In this document: piece by piece, positions 12,197 through 24,200 of the stretch | Layout: every line of letters begins with the position of its first letter | Position numbering within the stretch: the first letter of the stretch is position 1 | Assembly (NCBI GenBank): GCA_034670025.1 | Contig: JAXMOE010000004.1 | Location: 186,001 to 250,000, forward strand | Reading direction: 5' to 3' | Source: PGYR01 sp034670025 | Lineage (GTDB): Bacteria > Bacteroidota > Ignavibacteria > Kapaibacteriales > UBA2268 | DNA length: 64,000 bases | Notes under the pieces: model-generated | Told to the model about the DNA's origin: nothing | Seen by the model: only the letters and a program-made list of their open reading frames with translations | Database searches by the model: none | Made by a program: the position numbers and the translations under genes

Positions 12197-13501
12197 TTAC
12201 TTAATTACCTGCAATTTGAAAACCCCAGTTGATTTTTCTACAGATTGGTCATTAATTGGTATTGCTATCATAATTATATCATACATACCAGATGCTAAAT
12301 TTTCTGGAAGTTCAATATTAAAAGTATGCGTACCAATATTTACAAATTCATCTTCGTGTATGCTTATTATTCTTCTTCCAATCAAATCATAAACTCCAGT
12401 AGTCAGATATACATCATCATCTACAGTATATTCTACTTGTGCAGTTTTACTTGCTGGGTTAGGATTAGCTTGTAAGTATGTCAATACCGCATTTGGTACG
12501 TTCACACAAGCTTTGGCCAAACTAATTATATTGTCAGAGTCATCTTGATAAAGCAATTCATAACAATAAACGTAATTTCTAAAAGAAACAGTATCGTATC
12601 TATAGCGATAAGTCTTACCTGGGAAACGAGTACCCAAACCAGTAAGTGCTTCTTCATCTTTTAGATTTCTATAATCAGCTATTTCAGTATCATAATTAAC
12701 GACTTCGGGATCAGTTTCATCAAAAGGCATAAGTCCACGTCTGATAATAAACCCTTTGTTGAATGCCTCACTTCTGGTTCTCCAATCTAAAACTACTTTC
12801 AGATTTGAAGCATAGCGAGCTGTGAAATATTCCAATATCATTTCTGGTCGCCATGAGCTATCATTCTTGAAGAATACTCTGTTGAAATTTTCACCAACAG
12901 CTGGTACATTGTCATTTTCTTGAAACCAACCGGCTACTGTAAGTGAATCAATTGGCAAATCTGTTTTGAATGCAAAGTCTTGGTAATATTCTACTGGCTT
13001 AGCCCAAAGGAATCTTGTTCCGTCTTGTTCTTCCCAACTTCCTCTTGGGAACTGAGTGCCATCTTTTGTGTAAACATAATATCTACCAACTGTTACTGTA
13101 GTATCTGTATCAAGTGGTATAAATAATGTTGAATCATAAGTGAATGGGCCAAGATAACCAAATGCAATTCTGTCATCAGCTATATCAATTCTTGCAGTGT
13201 AATTCCCAAATACTGAACTCGTTGGGTCATTGTAAGGTATTCCACTTTGATCAGGATGTTCAACTACACCAATATTAGCATAGTCAACTACATCGTCAAA
13301 GCGAACCATAAAGCTCGAGTTTGCCCAATCTGTTAGGAATGTATCAGAAATTCTGGATACGTGAAACTCTAACATTAGGGTATCGGGTGCAACAAGTGAT
13401 GATTTGATATCAACTTGTACTGTTGAATCATTCACTTGCGAATACGCAGTTGAACAAAACAGTAAAGTAAAAAAAAATATAAGTATTTTTAGGTTCTTCA
13501 T
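12197..13501 (-). CDS. Secreted protein with T9SS type A sorting domain
   Basis: A 434-residue protein with a signal peptide (residues 1-21, ending TAYS) and a C-terminal sorting domain of about 80 residues (LQANPNPASKTAQVEYTV ... GMYDIIMIAI). That domain is the hallmark of type IX secretion cargo. A segment at about 245-330 (RSEAFNKGFIIRRG, then YRYRYDTV and YCYELLY) resembles the fibronectin-like domain that often precedes this tail. The start ATG directly abuts the TAA of the upstream gene with no gap, implying translational coupling. It is the only protein in the cluster with a canonical sorting domain. Its function is not recognised. Confidence 0.85.
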   Translation of the reverse strand: MKNLKILIFFFTLLFCSTAYSQVNDSTVQVDIKSSLVAPDTLMLEFHVSRISDTFLTDWANSSFMVRFDDVVDYANIGVVEHPDQSGIPYNDPTSSVFGNYTARIDIADDRIAFGYLGPFTYDSTLFIPLDTDTTVTVGRYYVYTKDGTQFPRGSWEEQDGTRFLWAKPVEYYQDFAFKTDLPIDSLTVAGWFQENDNVPAVGENFNRVFFKNDSSWRPEMILEYFTARYASNLKVVLDWRTRSEAFNKGFIIRRGLMPFDETDPEVVNYDTEIADYRNLKDEEALTGLGTRFPGKTYRYRYDTVSFRNYVYCYELLYQDDSDNIISLAKACVNVPNAVLTYLQANPNPASKTAQVEYTVDDDVYLTTGVYDLIGRRIISIHEDEFVNIGTHTFNIELPENLASGMYDIIMIAIPINDQSVEKSTGVFKLQVIK

Positions 13502-15781
13502 TTATTTTATTGGGCTAATTTGGTCACGGTTGTTCCAACTCACATTATAATCGCGAGTAGTTATAATACCATCCATATTGAAATCTTCGTTCAAATAGCG
13601 GTTAATTATATTAAAGGAATCCCAAGATTTTTTGTAATCATCTTCCGTTATGTCATCTATACCAGCACCACCGAGCAACAAGTCGTCAATAGTCAATGTT
13701 GGATCTGGGTAGTTACCAGCTATCATACCGTATTGTACTCTACCTGTTTCAGTGAATCCAACTGGTCTTGCCGAGCCACCCATTAGCAATATTGGGTTAG
13801 AAAAATCATACGCCATTGGAGTGTTCGAAGGTCCAACATATAGTGAATCCTTAGACATAATAGTTAAGTGTGATCTGTGTCTGATTGCTATCCAGTAGTA
13901 AGCACCAGTAGTGTCCAAGTTATTCGTACTCATCTTAGACAAGCGAACTGGAGAGCTACCATCAGTATCAACTATCTGACCGTCTTTTTTCAAGAAACAT
14001 GTTCTGAAGTGACGTTGCGATGGACTAAAAGCAGCATCTCTGAACTCAAGTACAATCCAATCAACTACATCTTCAGGCAGTTCATCGACTACGTGCATAT
14101 CTTTGTTAGGGTCTAAGTTATAAGGATACATATCTGGTGGAGTCTTAGGTACTAAATTTCTTTTCACTAATTCAGTACTCATTTTATCGCCAAGATAAGG
14201 GCCTTCCATAATCACACTTGCTAACAAGAATAAATAGTCCTTTGCAGAAAGTCCAATAGCATGGTCGCCAAACTCACTCAAAGCAGCATTTGCTGTCATC
14301 CAAGCTTCTTCTTGCACAGGCACAGTAGAAGTTAAGTTATTATCCCATACATTTTCTGGGTCTTTCCATCTTTGTAACACCAACTCTTCCATTCTCGAAA
14401 GTAAAGCAGCAGGTGTTTCGTGTGCTTCAATATCATTCTGATTGCTCGGATCATTCTTCCAAGCATAACCAACATTCAGTGCTGTTGCATTTGCCAAATC
14501 ATCGCCTTGGGCGTTTTCAGCAGTAAAAGCATAAGTTCTTTGTACTTTAGTGTCGCCACCTCTCGGGTTGATAGACCATCTTCTTCCCGGCTTTACATCG
14601 AATGTAAGAGCAGCAATGCCATCGGGATTAGTTGGGTCATCAAAAGTAGCGAATGTTTTTCTGTTGTTAAATAAGTTTTCCGTGCCATCGAAAGATAAGT
14701 TAGTTCTTCTGAATCTACCTTCTATCTCTTTGTCACCGTTGAACTCTGGATCATTACTTGCAGTATAATTAAGAGTATGGTTAGCCGTTATCTGATCACC
14801 ATTGTCAACTTGATATGCTCTGATATCATCTCCAACATATATTCTCTTATTAGCAGTTGCATCTTTATCTAAGATTATACCACCACTATTCTCAACTATA
14901 AGCTCTTGTAGTGGAGTTTCGTCAACTGGTATTTCGCCACCAGTTGTCATCTGTCCATCACCAATATAGTTTACATCTACTCTTCCTTCAAAAATAGGAT
15001 TGTCAGTTAGCGAGCCACCAAAGTTTCTAACTATGGTAGTCGAATCGCCCATTCTAAAATTAGCATCAGCAGAGTTGCGTAACTCACCTGATGTCAATCT
15101 TAGTTCTCTTGACACACTAAATCCTTCTGGAGTATCTCCAGTCTTATTATTCACATCTGCACCAGCAGAGTTGTCTAACTCTAAGTTAGTGAATCTACCT
15201 TTACCAGATATATTCTGAGCAGCCGTTCCATTCATAACATATTTACCATGTCTGAAAGCAGGGTTAATATTCCCATTGTGCTCTGTTTCACTTAGTGAGT
15301 GTATCTCTATTCCTTGTGCATCGTCCCAAGTTATAGGAGTCGTATCATCAGAAAAGAAATAATTTCTTGATTCTAATATTTTAGAACCCTCTCTTAATTG
15401 TTTTTCACCTTTACCACGAAGTAATATATTATTATAACTTATTTGTGGTACATTTCTAGTATCTATCTCATTATCTATTATCACAGTACCATTTATCGAT
15501 GGTTGTGCTATTCTTGTAAGAAAACCAAAAGACTCTATCAAACCATCATTATTAATAATACCATCAGAACTCATAGCTGCATTATTTTCAACTTCTATTT
15601 CAGCATTTGCGGCATTATTAATTGTGCCACCTGCATCATTAGTTAAAGTGTTACTCTTAACTTTTATCAATCCAGCATTATTAATCTTACCCGTACCTTT
15701 GTTTATGAACTTAGATTGTCCTATTAAAGATAATGGTAGCATTAGAGCTATAATTAATAATATGTTTCTATTGATTTTCAT
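13502..15781 (-). CDS. Secreted stem/solenoid protein with dockerin-like end
   Basis: A 759-residue protein with a signal peptide (to about residue 21, IGQS) and then Asn/Gly-rich short-strand repeats such as GTGKINNAGLIKVK, the type that fold as a beta-solenoid. The middle has a segment beginning EIEGRFRRT that is also found in the neighbouring 769-residue protein. The last 30 residues contain EDFNMDGIITTRDY, which fits the DxNxDGxIxxxD calcium loop of dockerin-like repeats. No canonical T9SS domain is visible. It starts 91 bases after the 769-residue gene and its stop touches the next ATG. A surface role is inferred from context. Confidence 0.75.
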   Translation of the reverse strand: MKINRNILLIIALMLPLSLIGQSKFINKGTGKINNAGLIKVKSNTLTNDAGGTINNAANAEIEVENNAAMSSDGIINNDGLIESFGFLTRIAQPSINGTVIIDNEIDTRNVPQISYNNILLRGKGEKQLREGSKILESRNYFFSDDTTPITWDDAQGIEIHSLSETEHNGNINPAFRHGKYVMNGTAAQNISGKGRFTNLELDNSAGADVNNKTGDTPEGFSVSRELRLTSGELRNSADANFRMGDSTTIVRNFGGSLTDNPIFEGRVDVNYIGDGQMTTGGEIPVDETPLQELIVENSGGIILDKDATANKRIYVGDDIRAYQVDNGDQITANHTLNYTASNDPEFNGDKEIEGRFRRTNLSFDGTENLFNNRKTFATFDDPTNPDGIAALTFDVKPGRRWSINPRGGDTKVQRTYAFTAENAQGDDLANATALNVGYAWKNDPSNQNDIEAHETPAALLSRMEELVLQRWKDPENVWDNNLTSTVPVQEEAWMTANAALSEFGDHAIGLSAKDYLFLLASVIMEGPYLGDKMSTELVKRNLVPKTPPDMYPYNLDPNKDMHVVDELPEDVVDWIVLEFRDAAFSPSQRHFRTCFLKKDGQIVDTDGSSPVRLSKMSTNNLDTTGAYYWIAIRHRSHLTIMSKDSLYVGPSNTPMAYDFSNPILLMGGSARPVGFTETGRVQYGMIAGNYPDPTLTIDDLLLGGAGIDDITEDDYKKSWDSFNIINRYLNEDFNMDGIITTRDYNVSWNNRDQISPIK

Positions 15782-15821
15782 TAAGATATATTTTTTTTGG
15801 AATTTGATTTTTTTTTAAATA

Positions 15822-15850
15822 ATTGGGAGACCTAAATCTGATCTCCCAAT
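15822..15850 (-). other. Intercistronic stem-loop
   Basis: A perfect 9-bp stem ATTGGGAGA / TCTCCCAAT with an 11-base loop lies between two surface-protein genes. On the minus strand it is followed by an A run, not a T run, so it is a poor intrinsic terminator. It may instead protect or limit the upstream message. Confidence 0.55.
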
Positions 15851-15872
15851 AATAAAACTATATTAGTGAGTA

Positions 15873-18182
15873 TTAGTTACCTAAACTAAGTACACCACCA
15901 ACATTAATACAACCATTGTTGATTAATTCACCATCAACAGTCATCTCAGCACCTTGGCCAGGAGTTCCGTTACCGAATACAATTAATCCACCAACATAAT
16001 CAGTTCTAACATCAGCTACAGGAATTTCCGTAACTATACCAGTTGCCGGTAAATCCTCAGTTGCACCACTAAAGTCACCAACAGTAAATCTACCTTGGCT
16101 ACCAGTTAATGCATCTAAGTTTGTACCCCAAGTTTGAGTAGTAGCACTACCCATAGTTGGATCTGAATAACCTAACAATAAAGTAGGTGTTGGGTAAGTA
16201 GCATTTGGAGTCAAGATATTTATAGCTGCAGCTAAGTCATTAGGAGTAGTTTCATCACCAGCGAAATTATCAACTGTTCTTTCAAAACCAGCCCATACGT
16301 TGTGTCTTACTACAACAGAGTCAAATGCGAATGGCTCAGCACCAGTATCCCAAGTGTCTGGGTTTGACCAACGACCAGGATTAATTGAAACTACAACACC
16401 AGGACCAGCACGTAAAATTAATTCGTTTGAAGCAAAGAATCCTGCGTCAGCAGTACCGTCTACGTCGTCTAGAGGACCAGCAAATTCCATTCCAGGAAGT
16501 GCTACAGTACCAAATGTATTTGTACCATCATCAGCGTTAACTCTGTCAGTATAAGCTTGACCAGTTGCAACTCTTTCAATATCTACACCATTATCAATAC
16601 CCTCTAAGAATCTGATTTGTGATTCTTGGTATCCAGCAACCCAGTTATTACCATCGTTTACATCGTCTTCTGTATAACCAACTTGTACATCACCTACCCA
16701 AGCAGTGTGATCATAACCAAGTCTAACTTGACGATTGATATCTCTTGTATCGTCATAATGTGAAGTCGAACCATCTTTGTCCATATAAACTTCGAAGTAA
16801 TTACCACCAGAAGGAGCAGTAGAGAATCCAACATTAGTTGCAGAGTTACCAAATACATAATCATCAGAAGTATTCATGGCGTGAGTTCTTCTGAATGTAC
16901 CAATAACCTCACTTTGGTCTGCATAAGTTACGTTATTAGCAGTTCCAGAAGTTAAGTTAACCATACCACCAGTAGAAGCATCCATATTCAAATCAAATCC
17001 ACCGTTAGCAGCAAATGAAGTAGCAACGTTTATGTCGTTTTCAGTTCCACCATCATTAACAGGAGAAATTGCAGCGGTAGTTCTTGAAATTTCAAAGTTA
17101 CCATAAGGATTTGCAGCAGCAGTAGTTACAATGTTTGTTGCACCGTCTTGGTAGTCAACAAGTGAAGTACCTGCGAAAGTTTGGTTAGTTCTAGCAGGAT
17201 TTAAGTTAGTGAATCCACCATTAACATTTAAAATTGCAGCACCAGTAACATCCAAAGTAGAATTTACATCATTAACAAGGTTTAATGAACCGTTTGTGTT
17301 AATAGTTGTGTTAAGTGGGTTAGTACCATCACCTAATACTAAAGCACCACCAGCATTTGCTTGTGTAGTTGCATCAATAATATTACCGTCAGCTAACATT
17401 TGTACAATAGCGTTAGTTGCTGAAGCAGATTGCATAGTAAAGTTACCAGCACCATCAAGTTGAGTAAATACACCGTTAGCTGTGTATGATGTAGCATTAT
17501 CGCCACCATTGTCAACAACAACTCCACCAGTTGCACCGCCTTGTGGAGCACCTGTACCTAATAATGTAGTAGTACCACTAGCAATAGTTTGACCATTGTC
17601 TATATTCTTAGCAGCAGCACCGTCGAATGCTACATTAAAGTATCCATCGCCAGCAGAGTTAGAACTATTAGTTCCATTTTCAGCAGCAACTTCTTGAGGA
17701 GTTAAAACACCATCATAAGTCACAGTAGTAGAATTATAGTTTCTAGCACCATCTGCAGTAGTATAGTTACCACCGATAAAGTAATCATTAGCAGTTGCAC
17801 CAAATGCTTTACCTGCATCTCCTTGAACGTCTATATCAGTGTAATATCCTTCGTGAACATTTTGTGTATTCGCACCAACATTGTTTCTATAAGATACAAA
17901 GCCTGGTATTCTTAATGTAGGAGCTGAAGTTAATGCACTTCCACCTGTAAAATCTACATCCGTACCAAATATATGGATTTCACCAGTATTTGAAATTAGG
18001 CCAATTGCCGCATCGTTATCAATGATAGCATTATCATTATTAATTCTGATAGTACCTTCATTGTTTATCTTACCAGTAGCACCATTGTATAGGTCCTGAG
18101 CGTAAGACGTAGTTGTAAATAGTACAACACCTGCTGCTATAGCAAGCAGTTTTGTACCTTTAGTTAATATTGATTTATTCAT
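15873..18182 (-). CDS. Secreted stem/solenoid protein related to the giant surface protein
   Basis: A 769-residue protein. A longer frame opens at a TTG at 18194, but a GGAGG site five bases before the ATG at 18182 and the signal peptide that follows (ending TTSYAQ) fix the start here. After the signal come ATGKINNEGTIRIN-type repeats and Gly/Asn/Ala-rich short strands. A GRWSNPDTW module near residue 607 is the same module that recurs seven times in the neighbouring 4073-residue protein. A segment with IGTFRRT is shared with the 759-residue protein. The last 21 residues align without gaps to the end of the giant protein. No T9SS domain is seen. It lies 100 bases downstream of the giant gene. 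Confidence 0.75.
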   Translation of the reverse strand: MNKSILTKGTKLLAIAAGVVLFTTTSYAQDLYNGATGKINNEGTIRINNDNAIIDNDAAIGLISNTGEIHIFGTDVDFTGGSALTSAPTLRIPGFVSYRNNVGANTQNVHEGYYTDIDVQGDAGKAFGATANDYFIGGNYTTADGARNYNSTTVTYDGVLTPQEVAAENGTNSSNSAGDGYFNVAFDGAAAKNIDNGQTIASGTTTLLGTGAPQGGATGGVVVDNGGDNATSYTANGVFTQLDGAGNFTMQSASATNAIVQMLADGNIIDATTQANAGGALVLGDGTNPLNTTINTNGSLNLVNDVNSTLDVTGAAILNVNGGFTNLNPARTNQTFAGTSLVDYQDGATNIVTTAAANPYGNFEISRTTAAISPVNDGGTENDINVATSFAANGGFDLNMDASTGGMVNLTSGTANNVTYADQSEVIGTFRRTHAMNTSDDYVFGNSATNVGFSTAPSGGNYFEVYMDKDGSTSHYDDTRDINRQVRLGYDHTAWVGDVQVGYTEDDVNDGNNWVAGYQESQIRFLEGIDNGVDIERVATGQAYTDRVNADDGTNTFGTVALPGMEFAGPLDDVDGTADAGFFASNELILRAGPGVVVSINPGRWSNPDTWDTGAEPFAFDSVVVRHNVWAGFERTVDNFAGDETTPNDLAAAINILTPNATYPTPTLLLGYSDPTMGSATTQTWGTNLDALTGSQGRFTVGDFSGATEDLPATGIVTEIPVADVRTDYVGGLIVFGNGTPGQGAEMTVDGELINNGCINVGGVLSLGN

Positions 18183-18187
18183 AATTC

Positions 18188-18192
18188 CCTCC
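18188..18192 (-). promoter_or_regulatory. Shine-Dalgarno GGAGG that decides the start at 18182
   Basis: The minus strand reads TTGGAGGGAATTATG. GGAGG is complementary to the intact 16S 3' end and is five bases from the ATG; it overlaps the upstream TTG, which rules that TTG out. Confidence 0.75.
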
Positions 18193-18282
18193 AAAGGAAT
18201 AGTTAATAATTAAACGTATTTATATTATAATACTAATTTATTGTATATCAAGTTTTTTTTCAATAAGTATTACTACTGAAAT

Positions 18283-21200
18283 TTAGTTTCCAATGTCAAT
18301 AATACCTTTATTTTCTATTGTTGCTTCATTATAAACGCTTCCATTCACTTGTAGCGAGTTCACTCCTACTTGGTTATCAAGTGTTGCGTCATTTATAATT
18401 GTCAAATCACTTCTTATTAGCAATGGTGCATTCACTGTTTTCAAACCAGGGTTATTTAGTACACAGAACCCAAGTCCAGAAACTAAGTTAGTCGGCAAAT
18501 TAGATACTGTTTGTGCAGTACCGTAGAACTCGACTATACTTAGAATATCTAAATTGTAAGTAGCATAGTTATTAGCCGAAGTTACTAAGTCATTTGTTCC
18601 GCCAATTCTCAATCTTGCATTAGCAGCTATTGACATATCGCCAAGACTATTAGACGAGTTAGCAATTTGAGTTTGGAAGTCAGCCACACCTTGAGTGATA
18701 GCCAAATCGCCTTGAACAGCTATGCTCGATTGCAATGTAACTACATTGTCACTCGCAGCACCGCTATTGTCAACTTCAAAGTTTTGTACTGTTGCAGGAA
18801 GCCCAGAGCCAGTTACTTGGTTAGTAATCCCATTGTAAATAAAGCTTGTGTTCCCAGGTACATTCGTATAATCTCTTGTCAATGTTGTTTGTATATTACC
18901 AGCAGCAGTACCAAGTGGAGTAATACCAACAGCCGAGCCAACTCCAAGAGTTGAAAGCTCACCCATATCGAAATACTCACCATTGATTACATTTGGTCCA
19001 GTCATTAGCGTACCAGTATTAGCCGCTGCAGTACCGAGTGCCAATCCACCTATGGTTACTGAGCCAGCTACATCGAGAGTAATAATGTGATTGTTCACAC
19101 CAGCATTACCACCACCAATCACAACTGAATCTTGTGCCATGTTAGGAGTAATTCCCGCTCCGAATATCGGCCCAATGTGGGTTGAGTTTGGAGTCCAAGA
19201 ATTAGCATCAGTCCAATTACCAGTTTGACGAGAGAAGAATATTCTTCTGAACGCAGAAAGCTCTGCCAATGTCCAGTCACCAACCATATCTGTTGGATCA
19301 AAAGTAGCAGGAGTAGAGAAAGTGTTGTTCGCTACATCAATTCCTGTGTTGTAAGTTGTCCAGCTACCCGGAGAAGCTTCCTCTGGGTTAGACCAATTAC
19401 CAACTCTATCAAAACTATTTTCATTTCCTTGTATATCAGCATCATTATATATAAAGTCAAGTTGACCAGTTATAGTCGTTGTTGTACTATTTACAGCCCA
19501 ATATCTTGAGATATAGTCATCAGCATCAGCCGAAACTTCATTGTGTGAGTTAAGTGGGTCAGTGTTTGTACCCGAATTTGTTTTCAAGCATACATCACCA
19601 TCAGTACCAGTTGCATCAGTAGTAAGAACAGCAGGAGCATATAAATCATTCCCACCTTCAAGTGAACCAATTGGCCAAGTATATGAGCCATTAGTTGTAA
19701 CTGTTCTACATAGTGAGCCACCAGCTTTGGAAGTTCTAATCATTCTTGGGTTAGCACCACCAGTGCCACCAGTCATTGCATTAGGGTCAGTATTAGTAAC
19801 ACTTAAGTCACCACCAACCGCTAATTCAAATATTTGCGAGTTCGGATTAGCACCAACTAACAAGTTGACTGTACCAGTAACTGTAGCAGGAGTATTTAAC
19901 ACTCCAATTCCAGTACCAACACCTCTATCCATATTCAGATTACAGAAAGTAATTGCACCAGGGCCGTTTACATTCTGATTGTTTGCACCACTACCACTCA
20001 AAGTTAAGTCAGAGCAGATTGGGTTGCCGTCAACATCTTCGTTCAGCACTAATGGTTCAGATGTTGTAATATCACCTTCAACTGATAATTCGTTTCCATC
20101 TCCAGAATGACGCAAATCACCATCAGTAATAACTAAGTCAGTAGCAATATTGTAATCATCATCACCAATTGCAACAGTGTTATCACCATCAGGTCCAGTA
20201 TTCGAAATAGTCAATGAATTAATATCATTAGGGAACTCATCACCAAATATTTGGTCAGTAGTACCAGAGAAGATAAAGTCTATGTCTGTGTCAATATTCT
20301 TAGTTGGGAATCTTACCCAGCTCTGATTTGGATCGGAATCTATACCGAACTCAGATTTATTATCAATAGTACCACCAGTTAGGTCAAATGTACTAGGTAC
20401 ATCTGGACTTTCAGAAACATATTGTCCTAACCCAATTTCAAATGTAGAATTCTCTTGAATAGTCAATCCAGCTACCTGAGGAATTGTATCTAGCGCAATC
20501 TCATCACTGTCATCCACTATAACAATATCTTCCATTTCTGTAGGGTCATTGTTCGGATAAACACCAGGAGGTAAGAATATAGTTCCTGCCTCATCCAGAG
20601 CCCAAGAAGTATTGTCAGTCCAGTCGCCATTGTTGTTACTATAGAATATACGTTGTGGTTTTTCACCGATATAGAAATTACCGAAGTCATTCCATAAGTC
20701 TGAAGTTGCAGATAATTCTACTTCTGCATTTGCAGCAATCCAATCCAATTCTGTTCTCTGTCTTTGGTACCAATGTGGGTTTAGTCCAACTTGTAAAGTC
20801 TCTCTTCTGATAACTGCATCAGCAACTGTAATAGAAGCCAGCTCAGAAGCAGGGAATTCAAACTTAGTGTCAAACTTACGAGTACCTAAATCAACTGTAC
20901 CGTCGCCAGCAGATATTTTCCAGAATCTTTCAATTCTTGCCGCAGGGTCTAATCTATTACCCCAATATGGCTCATTTGCAACTGGCTCTAAAGCAATTGC
21001 ATCGAAACCACCAGCAACACCACCAGTACCATTGTCAGTAGTAACTGTAACAGGAGTGTAAATATCATCAAGTCCAATAGCAAATTCCTTGCTATCAACA
21101 CCCGCTTCGAAATATCTTTGCATAGTTCCATCAACGAAACCAGTACCTGTTCTATTTACTATCGCATTTTGTTCTAATATTACTTTTCTATCATCAGCTC

Positions 21201-24200
21201 TAACCTTAATCTGAGTAGTATCAAGTAAATTCAATTCGCTATCTACATATAGATGAGAATTAGCTCCACCAGTAGGGAATAAATTAACGTTTATATCACC
21301 ACCAGTTACATTCAACTCATGGAATGATAATCCATCAGCGTTACCAATATTGAAGTCTTTCAGATTATCACCTGCAACTAAGAACTCACCCAATAGCGGT
21401 TTCCACATTCCATTTTCGTACTGACTAAAATTACCATATAATCTAAAGTTTCTATTACCAGACTCATAACTACCTTCTTTTACTGAAATCGAATCCCTTA
21501 CCTTTATCGGAGGGGCACCACCATAAGTTGAAGTAAATACAGATTCAGTAGGGTCAGTAATATCAACGGTTATTGAAGCTGTTGTATCAGGGAATCCTTT
21601 CCCAGAAATCATACTCGCATTTTCGGCTTTGAATATATAATTAGCAACACCGAATGATTTAGTATTTGTTTGCAAAGCACCTTGGGTGTTATTATCTGCA
21701 ATACCACCAGTGTGGCTAAATGCCAATGTACATTCATCATCAATTGTAAATGCACTAGCTTTCAAACTACCGAGAGAACCTAATATATATAGTTCACCAG
21801 GAGCGTTGACGTCCTCTACTATAACAGCTCTTACTCTATCATGAACAATACCAGAGGGCATAGTAATTCTCATACCATCACCAATTCTTACAATGTCAGA
21901 ATTCAAGTCTGGGTATCTTGCAGCAGGTGCACCGCCGTAGCCAACAGTTGACCAATTACTTGCAATTTTCCAGTTACCATCGGCAATACTATAGAATGTA
22001 ATACCAGACGGTTCACTAATTACAACATCTCCATAAAGAGAATTTTGCTCTGAAGTAATTGAAGTAGTCGTTCTTTGTGATGTAGCAAGTGCAGTCCAAG
22101 TACCTGTTCCCGGAGGACAAACAGCAGGTGGTGGAGGACAAGCAGGATCATATAAAAATTGTTCGAACAGTGATGTATTAGCACTGTTTCTAATATCCGC
22201 AGGGTTAAGGTAATCTAACTTTAACTCATATTTATTTCCAATACCAAGAGCAAAGCCGTTTGTGTTAATATTCCAGTAATTAAGAATATTAACTGCAGTG
22301 TTCATTATGCTATTGTCTAGATTCGGGTGATCAATATTATAGTGTGCAACACCAATTAGTCCAGCAGTGTTACCATTGCTAGTTGTCTTGACATTAGCAG
22401 GTCTATATTCATCAATATCAGCTGCTCCTACCGCAAATAATCTATTAGCAGTGTTAGCAGGGAATCGTCTGTACATACGACCGTACATGTGACCTTTACC
22501 ATTTCTAATTATAGCTGGCGAACTACCACCTGATGGACTAAGCTCAACAAAAGGATCAAATCCATTTGAACTTCCATCAATATAAGCGTTATTGCCTGTC
22601 GCAAATTCTAAGTTTCTATGAACTACTATATTCGAGTTACCAACATCAGAAAGTAAAACATTACCACTTGGCTTGTTAATTGTTAAGTTGTGCAACTCTA
22701 AACCAGAAGCGTCATCATTGAGTATAACTTGGTCTCCAGTACCATTCAGAGTCAATAATCTAAAGTCAGCAATATTTCCATTCGAAGCATCGAACAGTCC
22801 ATAGTTAGTAATATCACCACCAACAGCTAAACTGTTAGTAGATAAATTATAAGTAGCATCATTGTCAATTTCTAATTCATTTCTAACAGAAACATTTGCC
22901 CCTACTTGCAACGCAGTGATTGTAGGGCCTACTACATGTAAATTATTTATTGGAGTAGTTCCAAAAACTTTAATTTCTGCATTTGGATTAGTGTCTGTCG
23001 AATCACCTATCTGAACTGTTCCACCAGTAAAGCCAGATCCAACAGCTGAATTAACTCTATAATCTGCATTAGAGCCAGGAATTGCATTAGCAACAATGAT
23101 TCTACCTGAGTTCATATTCAACTCAGAGCCAGCATTAATATTTAGACCAACTTTACCTGGGTCGGTAGCACCTATTTTTAGTACTTTTAGTTCAGAATCA
23201 TTTTCTACATTTAATCTAACTGTAGCACCAACGAAGTCACCATCGAATACACCAGCGACTGTCATTTTGCCACCATTCAGATTAACAAGTGTATTATTTT
23301 GGAAAATAAAGTTCTCATCAGGTTCATCCCCTATAATAAATTCTCCACCACTAACTTCAATAGTATTATTTACATCTGTTTTAACTTCATCTTTTGAAAT
23401 CAATCTACCATTCTCTACTTCTATTCCAGCGAACTGCCCCATCTTTATCCCAAGACCATCATCATTTGCAGCAGTAAAGTCATAGTTATTATAATGCTTC
23501 AGAACACCCGATATTAGGTTAAATCCATAATCATCAAATGTAGGTGAAGCGGCACCTAAAGTAGCAGAGTTAATGAGGAGTGAATCTAATAACCCACCAT
23601 CTTTATCCAAATTAACAATAGAAATACCGTCCCAGTTTCCATTACCGGCTAATGAACTATTCTCATCACCATAAAATTCTAATAATAGGAAATCATTCTC
23701 TGAGTTGTGGAAATCTACACCTGCCGAGTTAGCAGCCAACCCATTATTTATCAAATCTTGAGCTATAGACAATGTATCTGTACTACCTAATTGTACCGAT
23801 TTTTCAATTTTACCATCAGTATCTAAAAATAATGAATTATTAATTACTAGTTTTTTGTCCAAAGGAGAAACATCAAAATCTAAAATACCCCTGCCCGCAG
23901 CGGAAACACCACCAAAAGTACCACCTATTGTAATAGTGTCAACTTGTGAGGTGTCAACATTGAAAGCTATTCTGTGACCATCAATATATACAGTGTCTTC
24001 TAAAGTGATTTCACCAGGGAAATAAGAAGATGGAGGCCCAGCGTGTCCTACAGTTGACCAGTTCGAAGGTATATCCCAGTCACCAGTATTTCTACTATAA
24101 TAATTTCTACCTAAGAAGAACGCATTCGATTCTCCTGCAGTCCAATCACCTTCAAAATAGATTGAATTTACAGAATTAATCTCATCAGGATATGCCGTCG

